A DNA stretch of 64,000 nucleotides from Paraburkholderia sartisoli (GTDB lineage Bacteria > Pseudomonadota > Gammaproteobacteria > Burkholderiales > Burkholderiaceae), in NCBI RefSeq assembly GCF_900107685.1, contig NZ_FNRQ01000002.1, positions 841,625 to 905,624 of the forward strand, read 5' to 3'. The first letter of the stretch is position 1, and the number at the start of each line of letters is the position of its first letter. A model generated the notes under the pieces. That model ran no database searches. It had not been told where the DNA came from and saw only the letters and a program-made list of their open reading frames with translations. Below, piece by piece: positions 9,602-22,080 of the stretch. Position numbers and translations under genes: made by a program.

Positions 9602-10663
9602 TCAGACGAGGCGCCAGCCGATTGCCTCGCCGCCGCGCAGCGGCACGACCGGCGTGTCGCCCGCGACGACTTCAGCCGGCAGCGTCCACTGTTCGCGCCG
9701 CAGCGTCACCGTCTCGGCGCTTCTCGGCAGCCGGTAGAAGTCCGCGCCGAAGAAACTCGCGAAGCCCTCGAACCGGTCGAGCGCACCCGCGTTATCGAAC
9801 GCTTCCGCGTACAGTTCCAGCGCGTGCAGCGCCGTGTAGCAGCCCGCGCAGCCGCACGCATGCTCCTTCAGGCCCTTCGGATGCGGCGCGCTGTCCGTGC
9901 CGAGGAAGAAGCGCGGATTGCCCGAGGTCGCGGCCTCGACGAGCGCGACGCGATGCGTCTCGCGCTTCAGCACCGGCAGGCAGTAGTAATGCGGACGGAT
10001 GCCGCCCTGGAAAATCGCGTTGCGGTTGTACAGCAGATGGTGGGCCGTGATCGTCGCGCCAAGCAGTTCGGGCGCGGCGCCCGCATCGCGGATGTAGTCG
10101 ACGGCATCTTTCGTCGTGATGTGTTCGAACACCACTTTCAGCGCCGGAAACGCGCGGCGCAACGGCGTCATCACGCGATCGATAAACACCTTCTCGCGAT
10201 CGAAGAGGTCGATCGACGCATCCGTCACCTCGCCATGCACCAGCAGCGGCATGCCCGTTTCCTGCATCGCCTCGAGCGTCTTCGCGCACTTCATGATGTC
10301 GGTGACGCCCGCGTCCGAGTTGGTGGTCGCGCCCGCCGGATACAGCTTCACGCCATGCACGAAGCCGCTTTCGCGCGCGCGGCGGATTTCGTCGGGCGGC
10401 GTGTTGTCGGTGAGATACAGCGTCATCAGCGGCTCGAACGTCACGCCCGCCGGAATCGCGGCCACGATCCGCCCGCGATACGCCGCGGCCTGCGCGGTGG
10501 TCGTCACCGGCGGCTTCAGGTTCGGCATGATGATCGCGCGGCCGAACTGGCGCGCGGTGTGCGGCAGCACGGCCGCGAGCATCGCGCCGTCGCGCACGTG
10601 AAGGTGCCAGTCGTCCGGGCGGGCGATCGTCAGGGAATCGTGGGAAACGTTGGAAGCTGTCAT
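9602..10663 (-). CDS. pyrC: Dihydroorotase
   Basis: PyrC closes N-carbamoyl-aspartate to dihydroorotate in pyrimidine synthesis. The 353-residue protein is the short, E. coli-like class. Zinc ligands are in [10 protein letters not shown] (His20, His22), and the carboxylated Lys is in [18 protein letters not shown]. Further metal-binding histidines are in MPLLVHGEV and FEHITTKDA, and the catalytic Asp is in FLGTDSAPH. The ATG at 10663 gives normal length; the frame extends upstream to 10744 with unrelated sequence. Confidence 0.96.
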   Translation of the reverse strand: MTASNVSHDSLTIARPDDWHLHVRDGAMLAAVLPHTARQFGRAIIMPNLKPPVTTTAQAAAYRGRIVAAIPAGVTFEPLMTLYLTDNTPPDEIRRARESGFVHGVKLYPAGATTNSDAGVTDIMKCAKTLEAMQETGMPLLVHGEVTDASIDLFDREKVFIDRVMTPLRRAFPALKVVFEHITTKDAVDYIRDAGAAPELLGATITAHHLLYNRNAIFQGGIRPHYYCLPVLKRETHRVALVEAATSGNPRFFLGTDSAPHPKGLKEHACGCAGCYTALHALELYAEAFDNAGALDRFEGFASFFGADFYRLPRSAETVTLRREQWTLPAEVVAGDTPVVPLRGGEAIGWRLV

Positions 10664-10839
10664 GGCGAAAGAAGTGACGAGCGCCGCAAAACGGTTAAAC
10701 GGTTCAATCGACGTCGGCAAACCGCAACACTGTGGCCTGAACACCCGTCAATTTCATTGTTTGCCGCTTCTGGCTCGGTGATATGCTTGGAAAATCATCA
10801 TTGTAACGGCTCACTCCGTTCACCCGTGGCTTTCGCAAC

Positions 10840-11757
10840 ATGTGCCAACTACTCGGAATGAACTGCGCCGCGCCGACGGACGTCACGTTCTCGTTCACCG
10901 GTTTTGCCGCGCGCGGCGGCGTCACCGATCACCACGCAGACGGCTGGGGCATCGCCTTCTTCGAAGACAAGGCCTGCCGGCTCTTCATCGATCACCAGTC
11001 GTCGGCCACCTCGCCCATCGCGGAGATGGTCAAGCGCTATCCGATCAAGTCGAAGAACACGATCGCGCATATCCGCAAGGCGACGCAAGGTCATATCCAG
11101 CTCGAAAACTGCCATCCGTTCATGCGCGAACTGTGGGGGCGTCACTGGATCTTCGCGCACAACGGCGATCTGCAGGATTACCAGCCGTTCCTCACGGGCG
11201 TCTATCAGCCGGTCGGCACCACCGACAGCGAACTCGCGTTCTGCGCGTTGCTGCAAGGCCTGCGCAAGGAATTCCCGGGCTCGCAGCCGGGGCTCGATGA
11301 ACTCTTCCCCGCACTCGAAAAACTGACGCGCGAGATCACGCAGGCCGGCGTGTTCAATTTCCTGATGTCGAACGGACAGGCGCTCTTCGCGCACTGCTCG
11401 ACGCGCCTCTATTACCTCGTGCGGCGCTGGCCGTTTTCGACGGCGCATCTGGTCGACGCCGACGTGTCGATCGACTTCGCGAAGTACACGACGCCAGAAG
11501 ATCGCGTCGCGGTGATCGCCACGCAGCCGCTCACCGACAACGAAGTGTGGACCGCGTTCGAACCCGGCGACCTGCTGATGTTCCAGCACGGCGAAGTGAT
11601 CGCCCGCACGAATGTGCCGGTGCCGCAGGCCGTGCTCGACAAGCTGCGCGATCCGGCAAGCGACCGCTCGGCCTCGGCGCCGACGCCGGTCGTCCAGGAG
11701 CCGATGCCCGCGACCCTCGATCTCGAATCCGACGACGCCGCCGCGTTCGAATCCTGA
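10840..11757 (+). CDS. Class II glutamine amidotransferase, YafJ-like
   Basis: A 305-residue Ntn-type glutamine amidotransferase. Cys2 (MCQLLGMN) is the expected nucleophile after Met removal. The glutaminase core has DHHADGWGIAF, THAHIRKAT-like IAHIRKATQGHI, ENCHPF and WIFAHNGDL. It lacks a synthetase domain, like E. coli YafJ, so its acceptor substrate is unknown. The C-terminal 40 residues are acidic and low-complexity. It is divergent from pyrC (176 bases between starts) and ends at a shared terminator. Confidence 0.88.
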   Translation: MCQLLGMNCAAPTDVTFSFTGFAARGGVTDHHADGWGIAFFEDKACRLFIDHQSSATSPIAEMVKRYPIKSKNTIAHIRKATQGHIQLENCHPFMRELWGRHWIFAHNGDLQDYQPFLTGVYQPVGTTDSELAFCALLQGLRKEFPGSQPGLDELFPALEKLTREITQAGVFNFLMSNGQALFAHCSTRLYYLVRRWPFSTAHLVDADVSIDFAKYTTPEDRVAVIATQPLTDNEVWTAFEPGDLLMFQHGEVIARTNVPVPQAVLDKLRDPASDRSASAPTPVVQEPMPATLDLESDDAAAFES

Positions 11758-11801
11758 AACGCGCGCCAATCGGCCGCTGCTGGCAACGCCCGCGCCCAGT
11801 A

Positions 11802-11831
11802 AAAAAGCCGCTTCTTTCGAAGCGGCTTTTT
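11802..11831. terminator. Bidirectional terminator between amidotransferase and gltL
   Basis: AAAAAGCCGCTT and AAGCGGCTTTTT form a perfect 12-bp stem with a 6-base loop, usable from either strand. Confidence 0.88.
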
Positions 11832-11861
11832 CTTGTGCCCTGGGTGCGGCGCGCCGAACCC

Positions 11862-12587
11862 TCAGTGCAGGATCTTCGCCAGAAAATCCTTCGCGCGATC
11901 CGACTTGGGATTGTCGAAGAATTCGTCTTTACGGTCGTCTTCGACGATCAGGCCACGGTCCATGAAGATCACGCGGTGCGCGACTTTCTTCGCGAAGCCC
12001 ATTTCGTGCGTGACGCACATCATCGTCATGCCTTCCTGCGCGAGTTCGACCATCACGTCGAGCACTTCGTTGATCATTTCCGGATCGAGCGCTGACGTGG
12101 GCTCGTCGAACAGCATCGCGATCGGATCCATCGAAAGCGCACGCGCAATCGCCACGCGCTGCTGCTGACCGCCGGACAGTTGCCCCGGATACTTGTCCGC
12201 CTGCGCGCGCAGGCCGACGCGATCCAGCAGCTTCAGGCCCTTCGCATTCGCTTCGTCTTTCGAGCGGCCGAGCACCTTGATCTGCGCAAGCGTCAGGTTC
12301 TCGGTAATCGACAGATGCGGGAACAGTTCGAAATGCTGGAACACCATGCCGACTTTTGCGCGCAGCTTCGACAGATTCGTCTTCTTGTCGACAAGCGACT
12401 GGCCGTTGATGACGATCTCACCCTTCTGGAACGGCTCGAGGCCGTTCACGGTCTTGATGAGCGTCGACTTGCCCGAACCCGACGGCCCGCACACGACCAC
12501 CACTTCGCCTTTTTTCACTTCCGTCGTGCAATCGGTCAGCACCTGGAACTGGCCGTACCACTTCGAAACATTCTTGATAGAGATCAT
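11862..12587 (-). CDS. gltL: Glutamate/aspartate ABC transporter ATP-binding protein
   Basis: A 241-residue polar-amino-acid ABC ATPase that powers GltJK. Walker A is GPSGSGKST, the signature is [15 protein letters not shown], and Walker B is [13 protein letters not shown], followed by the H-loop CVTHEMGF. The start [12 protein letters not shown] at 12587 overlaps the gltK stop by four bases (ATGA), indicating translational coupling. It is last in gltI-gltJ-gltK-gltL. Confidence 0.96.
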   Translation of the reverse strand: MISIKNVSKWYGQFQVLTDCTTEVKKGEVVVVCGPSGSGKSTLIKTVNGLEPFQKGEIVINGQSLVDKKTNLSKLRAKVGMVFQHFELFPHLSITENLTLAQIKVLGRSKDEANAKGLKLLDRVGLRAQADKYPGQLSGGQQQRVAIARALSMDPIAMLFDEPTSALDPEMINEVLDVMVELAQEGMTMMCVTHEMGFAKKVAHRVIFMDRGLIVEDDRKDEFFDNPKSDRAKDFLAKILH

Positions 12588-13261
12588 CTTGCGACCTTTT
12601 TCTGAAGACCCTTGACAAGGCTCGACGCGACCACGCAAATCACGAAATAGCACGCGCCGGCGAACAGTACCATCTCGACGTTGGTGCCGTCGCGATCGCC
12701 AATATTCGTTGCCGTACGGAAGAAATCCGCGAGGCTGATCACGTACACGAGCGACGTATCCTGAAAGAGCACGATGGCCTGCGTGAGCAGCAGCGGCACC
12801 ATCGCGCGGAACGCCTGCGGCAACACGATGAGGCGCATCGCCGTGCCGTACGTCATGCCGAGCGCGAACGCCGCATTGATCTGCCCGCGCGGCACCGCCT
12901 GAATGCCGGCGCGGATGATCTCCGAATAGTAAGCCGCTTCAAAAAGCGAGAACGCGACCATCGCCGACGCCAGACGGATGTCGATATCCGCCGAAAGGCC
13001 GAGCACGTTCTGCAACACCTGCGGGACGATCAGGAAGAACCGCAGCAGCACCATCACGAGCGGAATCGAACGGAAGACGGTGACGTAGCCCTTCGCGAAC
13101 CACTCGAACGGCTTGAACGACGACAGCCGCATCATGGCGAGCACGGTGCCCCACACGATACCGATGACGATCGCGATCAGCGTGATCTGGAACGTGATGA
13201 CGGCGCCGGTCCACAACGTCGGCAGTGCGCCCGGAATGCCACTCCAGTCGAAATGATGCAT
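12584..13261 (-). CDS. gltK: Glutamate/aspartate ABC transporter permease GltK
   Basis: A 225-residue inner-membrane permease of the HisM/GltK type with about five membrane helices. The cytoplasmic EAA loop that contacts the ATPase is [18 protein letters not shown]. The ATG at 13261 overlaps the gltJ stop (TGATG); a GTG three bases upstream (13264) is also possible. It pairs with GltJ to form the channel. Confidence 0.95.
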   Translation of the reverse strand: MHHFDWSGIPGALPTLWTGAVITFQITLIAIVIGIVWGTVLAMMRLSSFKPFEWFAKGYVTVFRSIPLVMVLLRFFLIVPQVLQNVLGLSADIDIRLASAMVAFSLFEAAYYSEIIRAGIQAVPRGQINAAFALGMTYGTAMRLIVLPQAFRAMVPLLLTQAIVLFQDTSLVYVISLADFFRTATNIGDRDGTNVEMVLFAGACYFVICVVASSLVKGLQKKVAR

Positions 13262-14001
13262 CACTTGCCTCCGATATAGCCGGGCAGCCGCGCGCGGCGC
13301 TCGATCACGCGCATGAACTGCATGACGATGAGGTTGATCAGCACGTACGCGAGCGTGACCGCGATGAACGATTCATACGTTTGCGCCGTGTAATCGACGA
13401 GCTGCCGCGCCTGGGCCGACAGATCGAGCAGACCGATCGTGGACGCCACCGCCGAGTTCTTGAAGATATTCAGGAACTCCGAGGTGATCGGCGGCACGAT
13501 GATCCGGTACGCCACCGGCAGCAGCACATAGCGATACGTCTGCCATTGCGTGAAGCCCATCGCGAGACCCGCGGCGCGCTGGCCGCGCGGCAGCGCGTTG
13601 ATGCCCGAGCGCACCTGCTCGCACACGCGCGCGGCGGTGAACAGCCCGAGACACAAAATGGACGACGAGAAGAACTGCGCGCCCGGCGGCAGCTGCTTGT
13701 ACCACGTGCCGATCGAAACCGGCAGCAGTTCGGGTATCACGAGATACCAGATGAAAAACTGCACGATCAGCGGAATGTTCCGGAAGATCGCGACATAAAC
13801 TGTGCCGATACCGGCGAGCAATCTGTTCGGCAGCGTGCGCAGCACGCCGAAGAACGATCCGACGATCAGCGCGATGACCCACGCTGACAGCGACACCGTA
13901 ACCGTCACCCAGAAGCCGGACATGATCCAGCCCAGATAGGTGGTCGGTTCGCCGGTCGATACCGGACTCAGCAGAATGCCCCAGTTCCAGTGATAAGACA
14001 T
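13261..14001 (-). CDS. gltJ: Glutamate/aspartate ABC transporter permease GltJ
   Basis: A 246-residue permease that begins [11 protein letters not shown] like other GltJ proteins. It has several hydrophobic helices (for example [20 protein letters not shown]) and the EAA loop [20 protein letters not shown]. It is separated from gltI by a 77-base gap holding an attenuator-like hairpin, and from gltK by a one-base overlap. Confidence 0.96.
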   Translation of the reverse strand: MSYHWNWGILLSPVSTGEPTTYLGWIMSGFWVTVTVSLSAWVIALIVGSFFGVLRTLPNRLLAGIGTVYVAIFRNIPLIVQFFIWYLVIPELLPVSIGTWYKQLPPGAQFFSSSILCLGLFTAARVCEQVRSGINALPRGQRAAGLAMGFTQWQTYRYVLLPVAYRIIVPPITSEFLNIFKNSAVASTIGLLDLSAQARQLVDYTAQTYESFIAVTLAYVLINLIVMQFMRVIERRARLPGYIGGK

Positions 14002-14013
14002 GAGGAAGACTCC

Positions 14014-14054
14014 AGCAAAAAGAAACGGAAGAAGCGCGTTGCCCCTTCCGTTTC
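14014..14054 (-). terminator. Attenuating terminator between gltI and gltJ
   Basis: GAAACGGAAG (14022-14031) and CTTCCGTTTC (14045-14054) form a perfect 10-bp stem. On the minus strand five T follow directly. Partial termination here would yield more binding protein than permease. Confidence 0.75.
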
Positions 14055-14078
14055 GTCTGACGCCAGGACCTGCGACGG

Positions 14079-14972
14079 TTAGTCGATGGCCTTGTCGTTC
14101 GGGCTCTTGAAGAGCGCCTTGATGTCATCGCTTTCCGGGAAGTTCAGGTTGAGACCCTTCGGCGGAATCGGCGATTCAAACCACTTCTTGTAGATCTTGT
14201 CGGCTTCGCCCGAGGTTTCGACCTTCGCGATCGCGTCGTCGACCACCTTCTTGAACTCCGGATCGTTCTTGCGCAGCATGCAGCCGTAGGCTTCGTGCGA
14301 TTGCGGTGCGGCAACGATCACGAAGTCGTTCGGCGTGTTCGATTTGGCGCGCTCACCCGCGAGCAGTGCGTCGTCCATCATGAACGCGACGGCGCGGCCG
14401 GTCGACAGCGTCAGGAACGACTCGCCGTGATCCTTCGCGCTGATGATGTTCATGCCCATGCTCTTGTCCTGGTTCATCTTGCGCAGCAGGCGCTCGGACG
14501 TCGTGCCGGCCGTGGTCACCACCGTCTTGCCCTTCAGGTCAGGCCAGTCCTTGACGCCCGAATCTTTCTTCGTCATCAGGCGCGTGCCGATCACGAAAAT
14601 CGTGTTCGAGAATGCGACCTGCTGCTGGCGCTCGGCGTTGTTCGTGGTCGAGCCGCATTCCATGTCGATCGTGCCGTTCTGCACGAGCGGGATGCGGTTT
14701 TGCGACGTGACCGGCGTCAGCTTGACCTTCAGGTCCGGCATGTTCAGCTTCTGCTTGACCGCGTCAACGACCTTCAGCGCGAATTCCTGCGAGTAGCCGA
14801 CGACGTTCTGCTTGTCGTCGTAGTAGGAAAACGGAATCGACGATTCGCGATGACCCAGCGAAATGACACCCGTATCCTTGATTTTCTTCAGTGTGCCAGC
14901 GTCCTGCGCTTGCGCGCCAACGGTGAACAACCCCAGTGTGGCGAGAAGCAGCGCAGCTTTTTTAATCTTCAT
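14079..14972 (-). CDS. gltI: Glutamate/aspartate periplasmic binding protein
   Basis: A 297-residue solute-binding protein of the polar-amino-acid family. A signal peptide (MKIKKAALLLATLGLF...AQA) is cleaved about residue 22. The mature part has TGVISLGHRESSIPFSYYD and the later NAERQQQVAFSNTIFVIGTR, typical of GltI. The ATG at 14972 has AGGAG nine bases upstream, which fixes the start. It is first gene of gltIJKL, and gdhA upstream suggests a shared glutamate theme. Confidence 0.95.
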   Translation of the reverse strand: MKIKKAALLLATLGLFTVGAQAQDAGTLKKIKDTGVISLGHRESSIPFSYYDDKQNVVGYSQEFALKVVDAVKQKLNMPDLKVKLTPVTSQNRIPLVQNGTIDMECGSTTNNAERQQQVAFSNTIFVIGTRLMTKKDSGVKDWPDLKGKTVVTTAGTTSERLLRKMNQDKSMGMNIISAKDHGESFLTLSTGRAVAFMMDDALLAGERAKSNTPNDFVIVAAPQSHEAYGCMLRKNDPEFKKVVDDAIAKVETSGEADKIYKKWFESPIPPKGLNLNFPESDDIKALFKSPNDKAID

Positions 14973-15103
14973 GTTGTGATCTCCTATCAAGAACCGGCGC
15001 CAGTTTAACAAAGTAATTATTCTGAAAGTAATCGTTGTTAACCATGTCAGGACTTGTGCAGTGCATAAATCCGGCAATGGCTCAGATCGCACATACGCGA
15101 AAG

Positions 15104-15130
15104 CGGGCGGCATCGAATCGATGCCGCCCG
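15104..15130 (-). terminator. Hairpin downstream of gdhA
   Basis: CGGGCGGCATCGA and TCGATGCCGCCCG form a perfect 13-bp inverted repeat 60 bases after the gdhA stop. The short CTTTC after it on the minus strand makes it a probable terminator. Confidence 0.65.
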
Positions 15131-15191
15131 TTCACCCGTCTTACGCCCCGATGACCCGCGCGCGGCGAGGCCGCGCTTTAACCCAGGCTCA

Positions 15192-16496
<1,305 letters not shown>

Positions 16497-16571
16497 GAAC
16501 GCTCCTGCGTCGATCGAATGGAGCCATTGTCGAAAAAGGGCGTCACGAAATCCAATGCCGTTTGATTATTG

Positions 16572-16594
16572 CGTTATGTTTTTCTTGCATAACG
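16572..16594. promoter_or_regulatory. Palindrome in the gdhA upstream region (possible LysR site)
   Basis: CGTTATG and CATAACG form a perfect 7-bp inverted repeat with a 9-base spacer, 76 bases upstream of gdhA. It contains the T-N11-A pattern of LysR-type regulator sites, and a LysR gene lies just upstream. Confidence 0.45.
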
Positions 16595-16673
16595 TTCAAA
16601 ATACGAAAAAATCTGTCGCATTTTGTGTGGGCATCGACGGTTGCATTGCACGTCAGAGTGTGTCATGTGAACG

Positions 16674-17630
16674 TCATGCCGCGTCATGCGCCAGTTCCGC
16701 CGTCACGACGTCCCACAGCTGGCGCACCAGCACCTGGCGCGGGTCGTCGCCTTGCGCCGCGAGCTTGTCGCGATAGAGACGGATTTCCATCGTCAGCGTG
16801 AACTGGCCTTGCGCGACGCCGCGTGACCCGCGATCCAGACGGATCAGGCTGCCGTCGGCCACCGCGTCCTCGACGGCGCTATGCGGCAGGAACGCGAGGC
16901 CGTGGCCGGCGAGCGTCATCGCCTTCAGCCCTTCGGCCATGTCCGTTTCATACACGCGATCGAGATAGAGACGGGTCGGCGCGTTGGCGACGATCACCTC
17001 CGTCATGCGCCCGAGATAGGCGTTCGGCGTGTACGACAGATATGGCGCCGGTGCTTCGGGCGTGCCGGGCAGCGTGTGGCGCGGCCGGCTCCCGCGCAGC
17101 GGCGCGGAGAACGGGCTGATCGGCTCGACGCCTAGCGTCAGCATGTCGTAGCGCGCCGGATCAAGCGCGACCGGATGGCTCGGATGGTGATAACCCATCA
17201 CCAGATGGCAGCCGCCTTCGACGAGCGAAAGCACGGCGTCATGCACGTTCAGCGCGCGCAGACGCGTGTGGATCGGGCCGAGTTGCGCCTCGATGCGTTG
17301 CAGCCAGCGCGGAAAATACGTGAGCGACAACGTGTGCGGAACAGCGAATTCGATCGTCGCGGCCGGCGTTGCCGTGTGGCCGCGCAGCAGCGCGCGCGCT
17401 TCGTGAAACTGCGAGAGCATCGCGAGCGCCTGCTCGTAGAACACCTGGCCCGCGGAGGTGAGACGCGTCGGGTAAACCGAACGGTCGATCAGTTCCGTGC
17501 CAAGCCACGCTTCGAGCGCCTGGATGCGGCGCGAGAACGCCGGCTGCGTCACATGCCGCAGCTCGGCCGAGCGGCTGAAGCTGCGGGTTTCCGCGAGCGA
17601 AACGAAGTCTTCGAGCCATTTCAGTTCCAT
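16674..17630 (-). CDS. LysR-family transcriptional regulator
   Basis: A 318-residue LysR regulator. The N-terminal winged helix-turn-helix is seen in LEDFVSLAETRSFSRSAELR and VTQPAFSRRIQALEAWLG (residues 6-42). A periplasmic-binding-like effector domain follows from about residue 90. It lies upstream of gdhA in the same direction with a 177-base gap that holds a palindrome, so gdhA is a candidate target. The effector is unknown. Confidence 0.88.
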   Translation of the reverse strand: MELKWLEDFVSLAETRSFSRSAELRHVTQPAFSRRIQALEAWLGTELIDRSVYPTRLTSAGQVFYEQALAMLSQFHEARALLRGHTATPAATIEFAVPHTLSLTYFPRWLQRIEAQLGPIHTRLRALNVHDAVLSLVEGGCHLVMGYHHPSHPVALDPARYDMLTLGVEPISPFSAPLRGSRPRHTLPGTPEAPAPYLSYTPNAYLGRMTEVIVANAPTRLYLDRVYETDMAEGLKAMTLAGHGLAFLPHSAVEDAVADGSLIRLDRGSRGVAQGQFTLTMEIRLYRDKLAAQGDDPRQVLVRQLWDVVTAELAHDAA

Positions 17631-17676
17631 GCGGACCCTGGTCGCCGTGCGGCAAAAGGAGAAGTCAGCATTCTAG

Positions 17677-19182
<1,506 letters not shown>

Positions 19183-19210
19183 GTCTGCTGTTCGCGTTTC
19201 ACGCGGCACG

Positions 19211-19239
19211 AAAAAGGCGCTCCCACGGAGCGCCTTTTT
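19211..19239. terminator. Bidirectional terminator between purB and gntK
   Basis: GGCGCTCC and GGAGCGCC pair around CAC, flanked by five A and five T. It is a compact intrinsic terminator for both converging genes. Confidence 0.88.
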
Positions 19240-19263
19240 CACATCCACCACGCGCCCAAATAA

Positions 19264-19758
19264 TCAGCGCGCCTCAACCTGCTTCAACACCTCATCGACG
19301 ATCTGTTCCGGCGTGAGCTCGATACTCACCGTGATCGCCTCATCCTCACCCGGCTCCTCGAGCGTATCGAGCTGGCTCTGCAACAGCGATGGATCGAAGA
19401 AGTGTCCGGTACGCGTCTGCAACCGCTCTTCCAGCACCTCGCGCGAGCCTTTCAGATAGACGAAGCACACGTCCTTGTCGCCGGCACGCAGGATGTCGCG
19501 ATACGAGCGCTTCAGCGACGAGCACGTGAACACCGCATCCGCCCCCGTGCGCTGCTCTTTCTCGATCGCCGCGCGGATCGTGCGCAGCCACGGCCAGCGG
19601 TCTTCGTCCGTCAACGGGATGCCGTGATGCATCTTCTCCTTGTTGGCTTCGCTGTGAAACGCGTCGCCATCCGTGAAGTCGCAGTGCAGGCGCCCGGCGA
19701 GCAACTCGCCGATCCGCGTCTTGCCCGCGCCCGACACACCCATCGCGATCAGAATCAT
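19264..19758 (-). CDS. gntK: Gluconokinase
   Basis: A 164-residue thermoresistant-type gluconokinase (GntK/IdnK) that phosphorylates gluconate to 6-phosphogluconate. The P-loop is MGVSGAGKTRIGE at residues 6-18. DFTDGDAFHSEANKEKMHHG is characteristic of the family, followed by CSSLKRSYRDILR. The ATG at 19758 has AAGGAG seven bases upstream. It follows gntP by 14 bases, and its product feeds the nearby Edd/Eda enzymes. Confidence 0.95.
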   Translation of the reverse strand: MILIAMGVSGAGKTRIGELLAGRLHCDFTDGDAFHSEANKEKMHHGIPLTDEDRWPWLRTIRAAIEKEQRTGADAVFTCSSLKRSYRDILRAGDKDVCFVYLKGSREVLEERLQTRTGHFFDPSLLQSQLDTLEEPGEDEAITVSIELTPEQIVDEVLKQVEAR

Positions 19759-19772
19759 CGAAAACTCCTTGC

Positions 19773-21137
19773 TTACAGTACCGCCGCGAGCGCGAACGTC
19801 AAACCCAGACCCATCAGCGAAATGATGGTTTCGCACAGCGACCACGTCTTGAACGTCTGGCCCACCGTCATGCCGAAATATTCCTTCACGAGCCAGAAGC
19901 CGCCGTCGTTCACGTGCGAGAAGATCAGCGAACCGGAACCCGTCGCCAGCACCAGCAGTTCGGGCTTGACCTGCATGCCACCGGCCGCCGCGATCGGCGC
20001 GACGATGCCGCAGGCGGTCGTCATCGCGACCGTCGCCGAACCCGTCGCAAGACGGATCAGCGCGGCAACGAACCAGCCGAGCAGCAGCGGCGACAGATGC
20101 GCCGACGTCGCCGTATCGACGATCTGCTTCGAGATGCCGCTCTCGATCAGCACCCGGCCAAAGCCGCCACCCGCGCCGACGATCAGCGTGATGCCCGCGA
20201 TCGGCGCGAGGCAGTCGCCGCAGAACTTCTGGATCTGCTCACGGTTGAAGCCGCGCTTCGCACCGAACGTCCAGAAGCTGACGAGCACCGCGATCAGCAG
20301 CGCTACATCCGAGTTGCCGACAAAGTGCAGCAGGTCGTTCGCCACCGTCTTCGGCGCGAACACGAGGTCGGCCCAGCTGCCGATCAGCATCAGGATCACC
20401 GGCAGCAGGATCGTGAAGAGCGTGATGCCGAAGCCCGGCAGATCGCGCTTCTTTTCATCGTCCGCGTGCTCGTTGATGAACTGCGCGGCGAGCGGATTGT
20501 TCGCCGGCAGCTTGACGTATTTGTGGATCAGCAGCGCGAACAGCGGACCGGCGACGATCGCCGTCGGCACGCCGACGATGAGCCCGTACGCGATGGTCTT
20601 GCCGATATCCGCGTGATACGCCTGCACGGCGAGCAACGCCGCGGGGTGCGGCGGAATCAGGCCATGCACGACCGAAAGACCCGCGACCATCGGCAGGCCG
20701 ATCAGCAGCAGCGATTTGCCGGTGCGCTTCGCGACGTTGAACGCGATCGGGATCAGCAGCACGAAGCCGACTTCGAAGAACACCGGCAAGCCGACGATGA
20801 TCGCGACGACCATCATCGCCCAGTGAATGTTCTTCTCACCGAACTTGTCGATCAGCGTGGTCGCGATGCGTTCCGCGCCGCCCGACTCGGCCATCATCTT
20901 GCCGAGCATCGTGCCGAGGCCGACGACGATCGCGATGTGACCCAGTGTGTTGCCGTTGCCGGTCTCGAACGCCTTGACGATCGTGTTCATCGGCATGCCG
21001 ACCGCGAGGCCGAGCAGCAGTGAAACGATGATCAGGACGAGAAACGGATAGACCTTGAAACGCGTGATCATCAGGATCAGGACTGCAATCGCGATCAGCG
21101 CGTAGACCAGCAGCATGCCGCCGTGAACAGCTTCCAT
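19773..21137 (-). CDS. GntP-family gluconate:H+ symporter
   Basis: A 454-residue inner-membrane permease with about 12-14 hydrophobic helices. The gluconate permease family segment VGLGTMLGKMMAESGGAERIA is visible near residue 70, followed by HGLIPPHPAALLA and GAGGGFGRVLIESG. AGGAGG precedes the ATG. Its coupling to gntK identifies gluconate as the likely substrate; GntT, GntU and GntP subtypes cannot be told apart here. Confidence 0.92.
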   Translation of the reverse strand: MEAVHGGMLLVYALIAIAVLILMITRFKVYPFLVLIIVSLLLGLAVGMPMNTIVKAFETGNGNTLGHIAIVVGLGTMLGKMMAESGGAERIATTLIDKFGEKNIHWAMMVVAIIVGLPVFFEVGFVLLIPIAFNVAKRTGKSLLLIGLPMVAGLSVVHGLIPPHPAALLAVQAYHADIGKTIAYGLIVGVPTAIVAGPLFALLIHKYVKLPANNPLAAQFINEHADDEKKRDLPGFGITLFTILLPVILMLIGSWADLVFAPKTVANDLLHFVGNSDVALLIAVLVSFWTFGAKRGFNREQIQKFCGDCLAPIAGITLIVGAGGGFGRVLIESGISKQIVDTATSAHLSPLLLGWFVAALIRLATGSATVAMTTACGIVAPIAAAGGMQVKPELLVLATGSGSLIFSHVNDGGFWLVKEYFGMTVGQTFKTWSLCETIISLMGLGLTFALAAVL

Positions 21138-21432
21138 GAAGCTCCTCCTTGTTGTTTATTCGTATGGATGCAACATGCCGCCGGCACCCGGGTTGACAGC
21201 CAGACGCGGCGGCATTCAGGGCCGTCCGCGCGGACGCTGAATTCTACTGTCAGTTGAAGTTTTCTGTACTGGACTGTAGTAGATGACGCTCATGACGGGA
21301 AATCCTGAATGCAAAAAAAGCCTCACTGTTGCGGCCATCAGACCGTTTCAACGAGGCTTCTCTGGCGAAACCCATGCGCGCACGCATCGTGCGGGCATTT
21401 TTATGCGGCGGCGCGCGTCAGCCCGCCCACGC
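21138..21432. other. Intergenic region between eda and gntP
   Basis: It holds the eda terminator (21313-21360) and the gntP upstream region, with a TAGAAT-like -10 box on the minus strand near 21240-21245. A degenerate GTAGT/GTAC stretch at 21257-21283 only faintly resembles the operators near edd. Confidence 0.55.
21313..21360 (-). terminator. edd-eda operon terminator
   Basis: AAGCCTC-act-GTTG pairs with CAAC-GAGGCTT, a stem with a 3-base bulge. A seven-T run follows on the minus strand, downstream of eda. Confidence 0.75.
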
Positions 21433-22080
21433 TCAGTGCGAAGGCGCGGCCAGCTGGCTTGCCGCGCGCGCGAGACGCGTGACTTCGTCCCAGTTCTGCG
21501 CGGCCAGCGCCGACTTCGGCGTGAGCCACGAACCGCCGACGCACACCACGTTCGGCAGCGACAGGAAATGCGTCGCGGTTTCCGCGGTGATGCCGCCCGT
21601 CGGACAGAACTTCAGCGTCGGGAACGGACCGCTGAACGCCTGCAGCATCGGCACGCCGCCGGCCTGCTGCGCCGGGAAGAACTTGACGATCTCATAGCCG
21701 AGTTCCAGCGCGACGATGATGTCCGTCGGCGTCATCACGCCCGGCAGCAGCGGCAGGCCGGCGTCCTGCGCGGCCTGGTGCATCTCTTTCGTGAGGCCCG
21801 GCGAGACGCCGAACGTAGCACCCGCTTTCTTCGCCTTCGCGCACTGCTCCGGCCGCGTGATCGTGCCGACGCCGACGACGATGTCCTCCGCCAGCTGGCT
21901 CGCGCGCTCGATCGCCTTCAGGCCGGCGTCCGTGCGCAGCGTGATTTCGAGCACCTTGACGCCGCCGGCGTGCAGCGCACGCGACACGTTCTCGCCCTGC
22001 TCGACCGAGTCGAACGCCAGAACCGGAATGACCGGACCCAGACGGACGATTTCGCTCACTGTCTTTTGCGTCATGTTCAT
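21433..22080 (-). CDS. eda: KDPG/KHG aldolase
   Basis: Eda splits 2-keto-3-deoxy-6-phosphogluconate into pyruvate and glyceraldehyde 3-phosphate, the last step of the Entner-Doudoroff route. The 215-residue protein has [15 protein letters not shown] (catalytic Glu) and [13 protein letters not shown], whose Lys forms the Schiff base. [12 protein letters not shown] binds phosphate. The ATG at 22080 overlaps the edd stop by four bases, so translation is coupled. The frame upstream of this Met is a shadow of edd. Confidence 0.97.
   Translation of the reverse strand: MNMTQKTVSEIVRLGPVIPVLAFDSVEQGENVSRALHAGGVKVLEITLRTDAGLKAIERASQLAEDIVVGVGTITRPEQCAKAKKAGATFGVSPGLTKEMHQAAQDAGLPLLPGVMTPTDIIVALELGYEIVKFFPAQQAGGVPMLQAFSGPFPTLKFCPTGGITAETATHFLSLPNVVCVGGSWLTPKSALAAQNWDEVTRLARAASQLAAPSH

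Noticed and set aside
21257..21283. HexR-like site before gntP
   Set aside because: The sequence has only GAAGTTTT and GTAGT fragments with wrong spacing compared with the two sites at edd/hexR.
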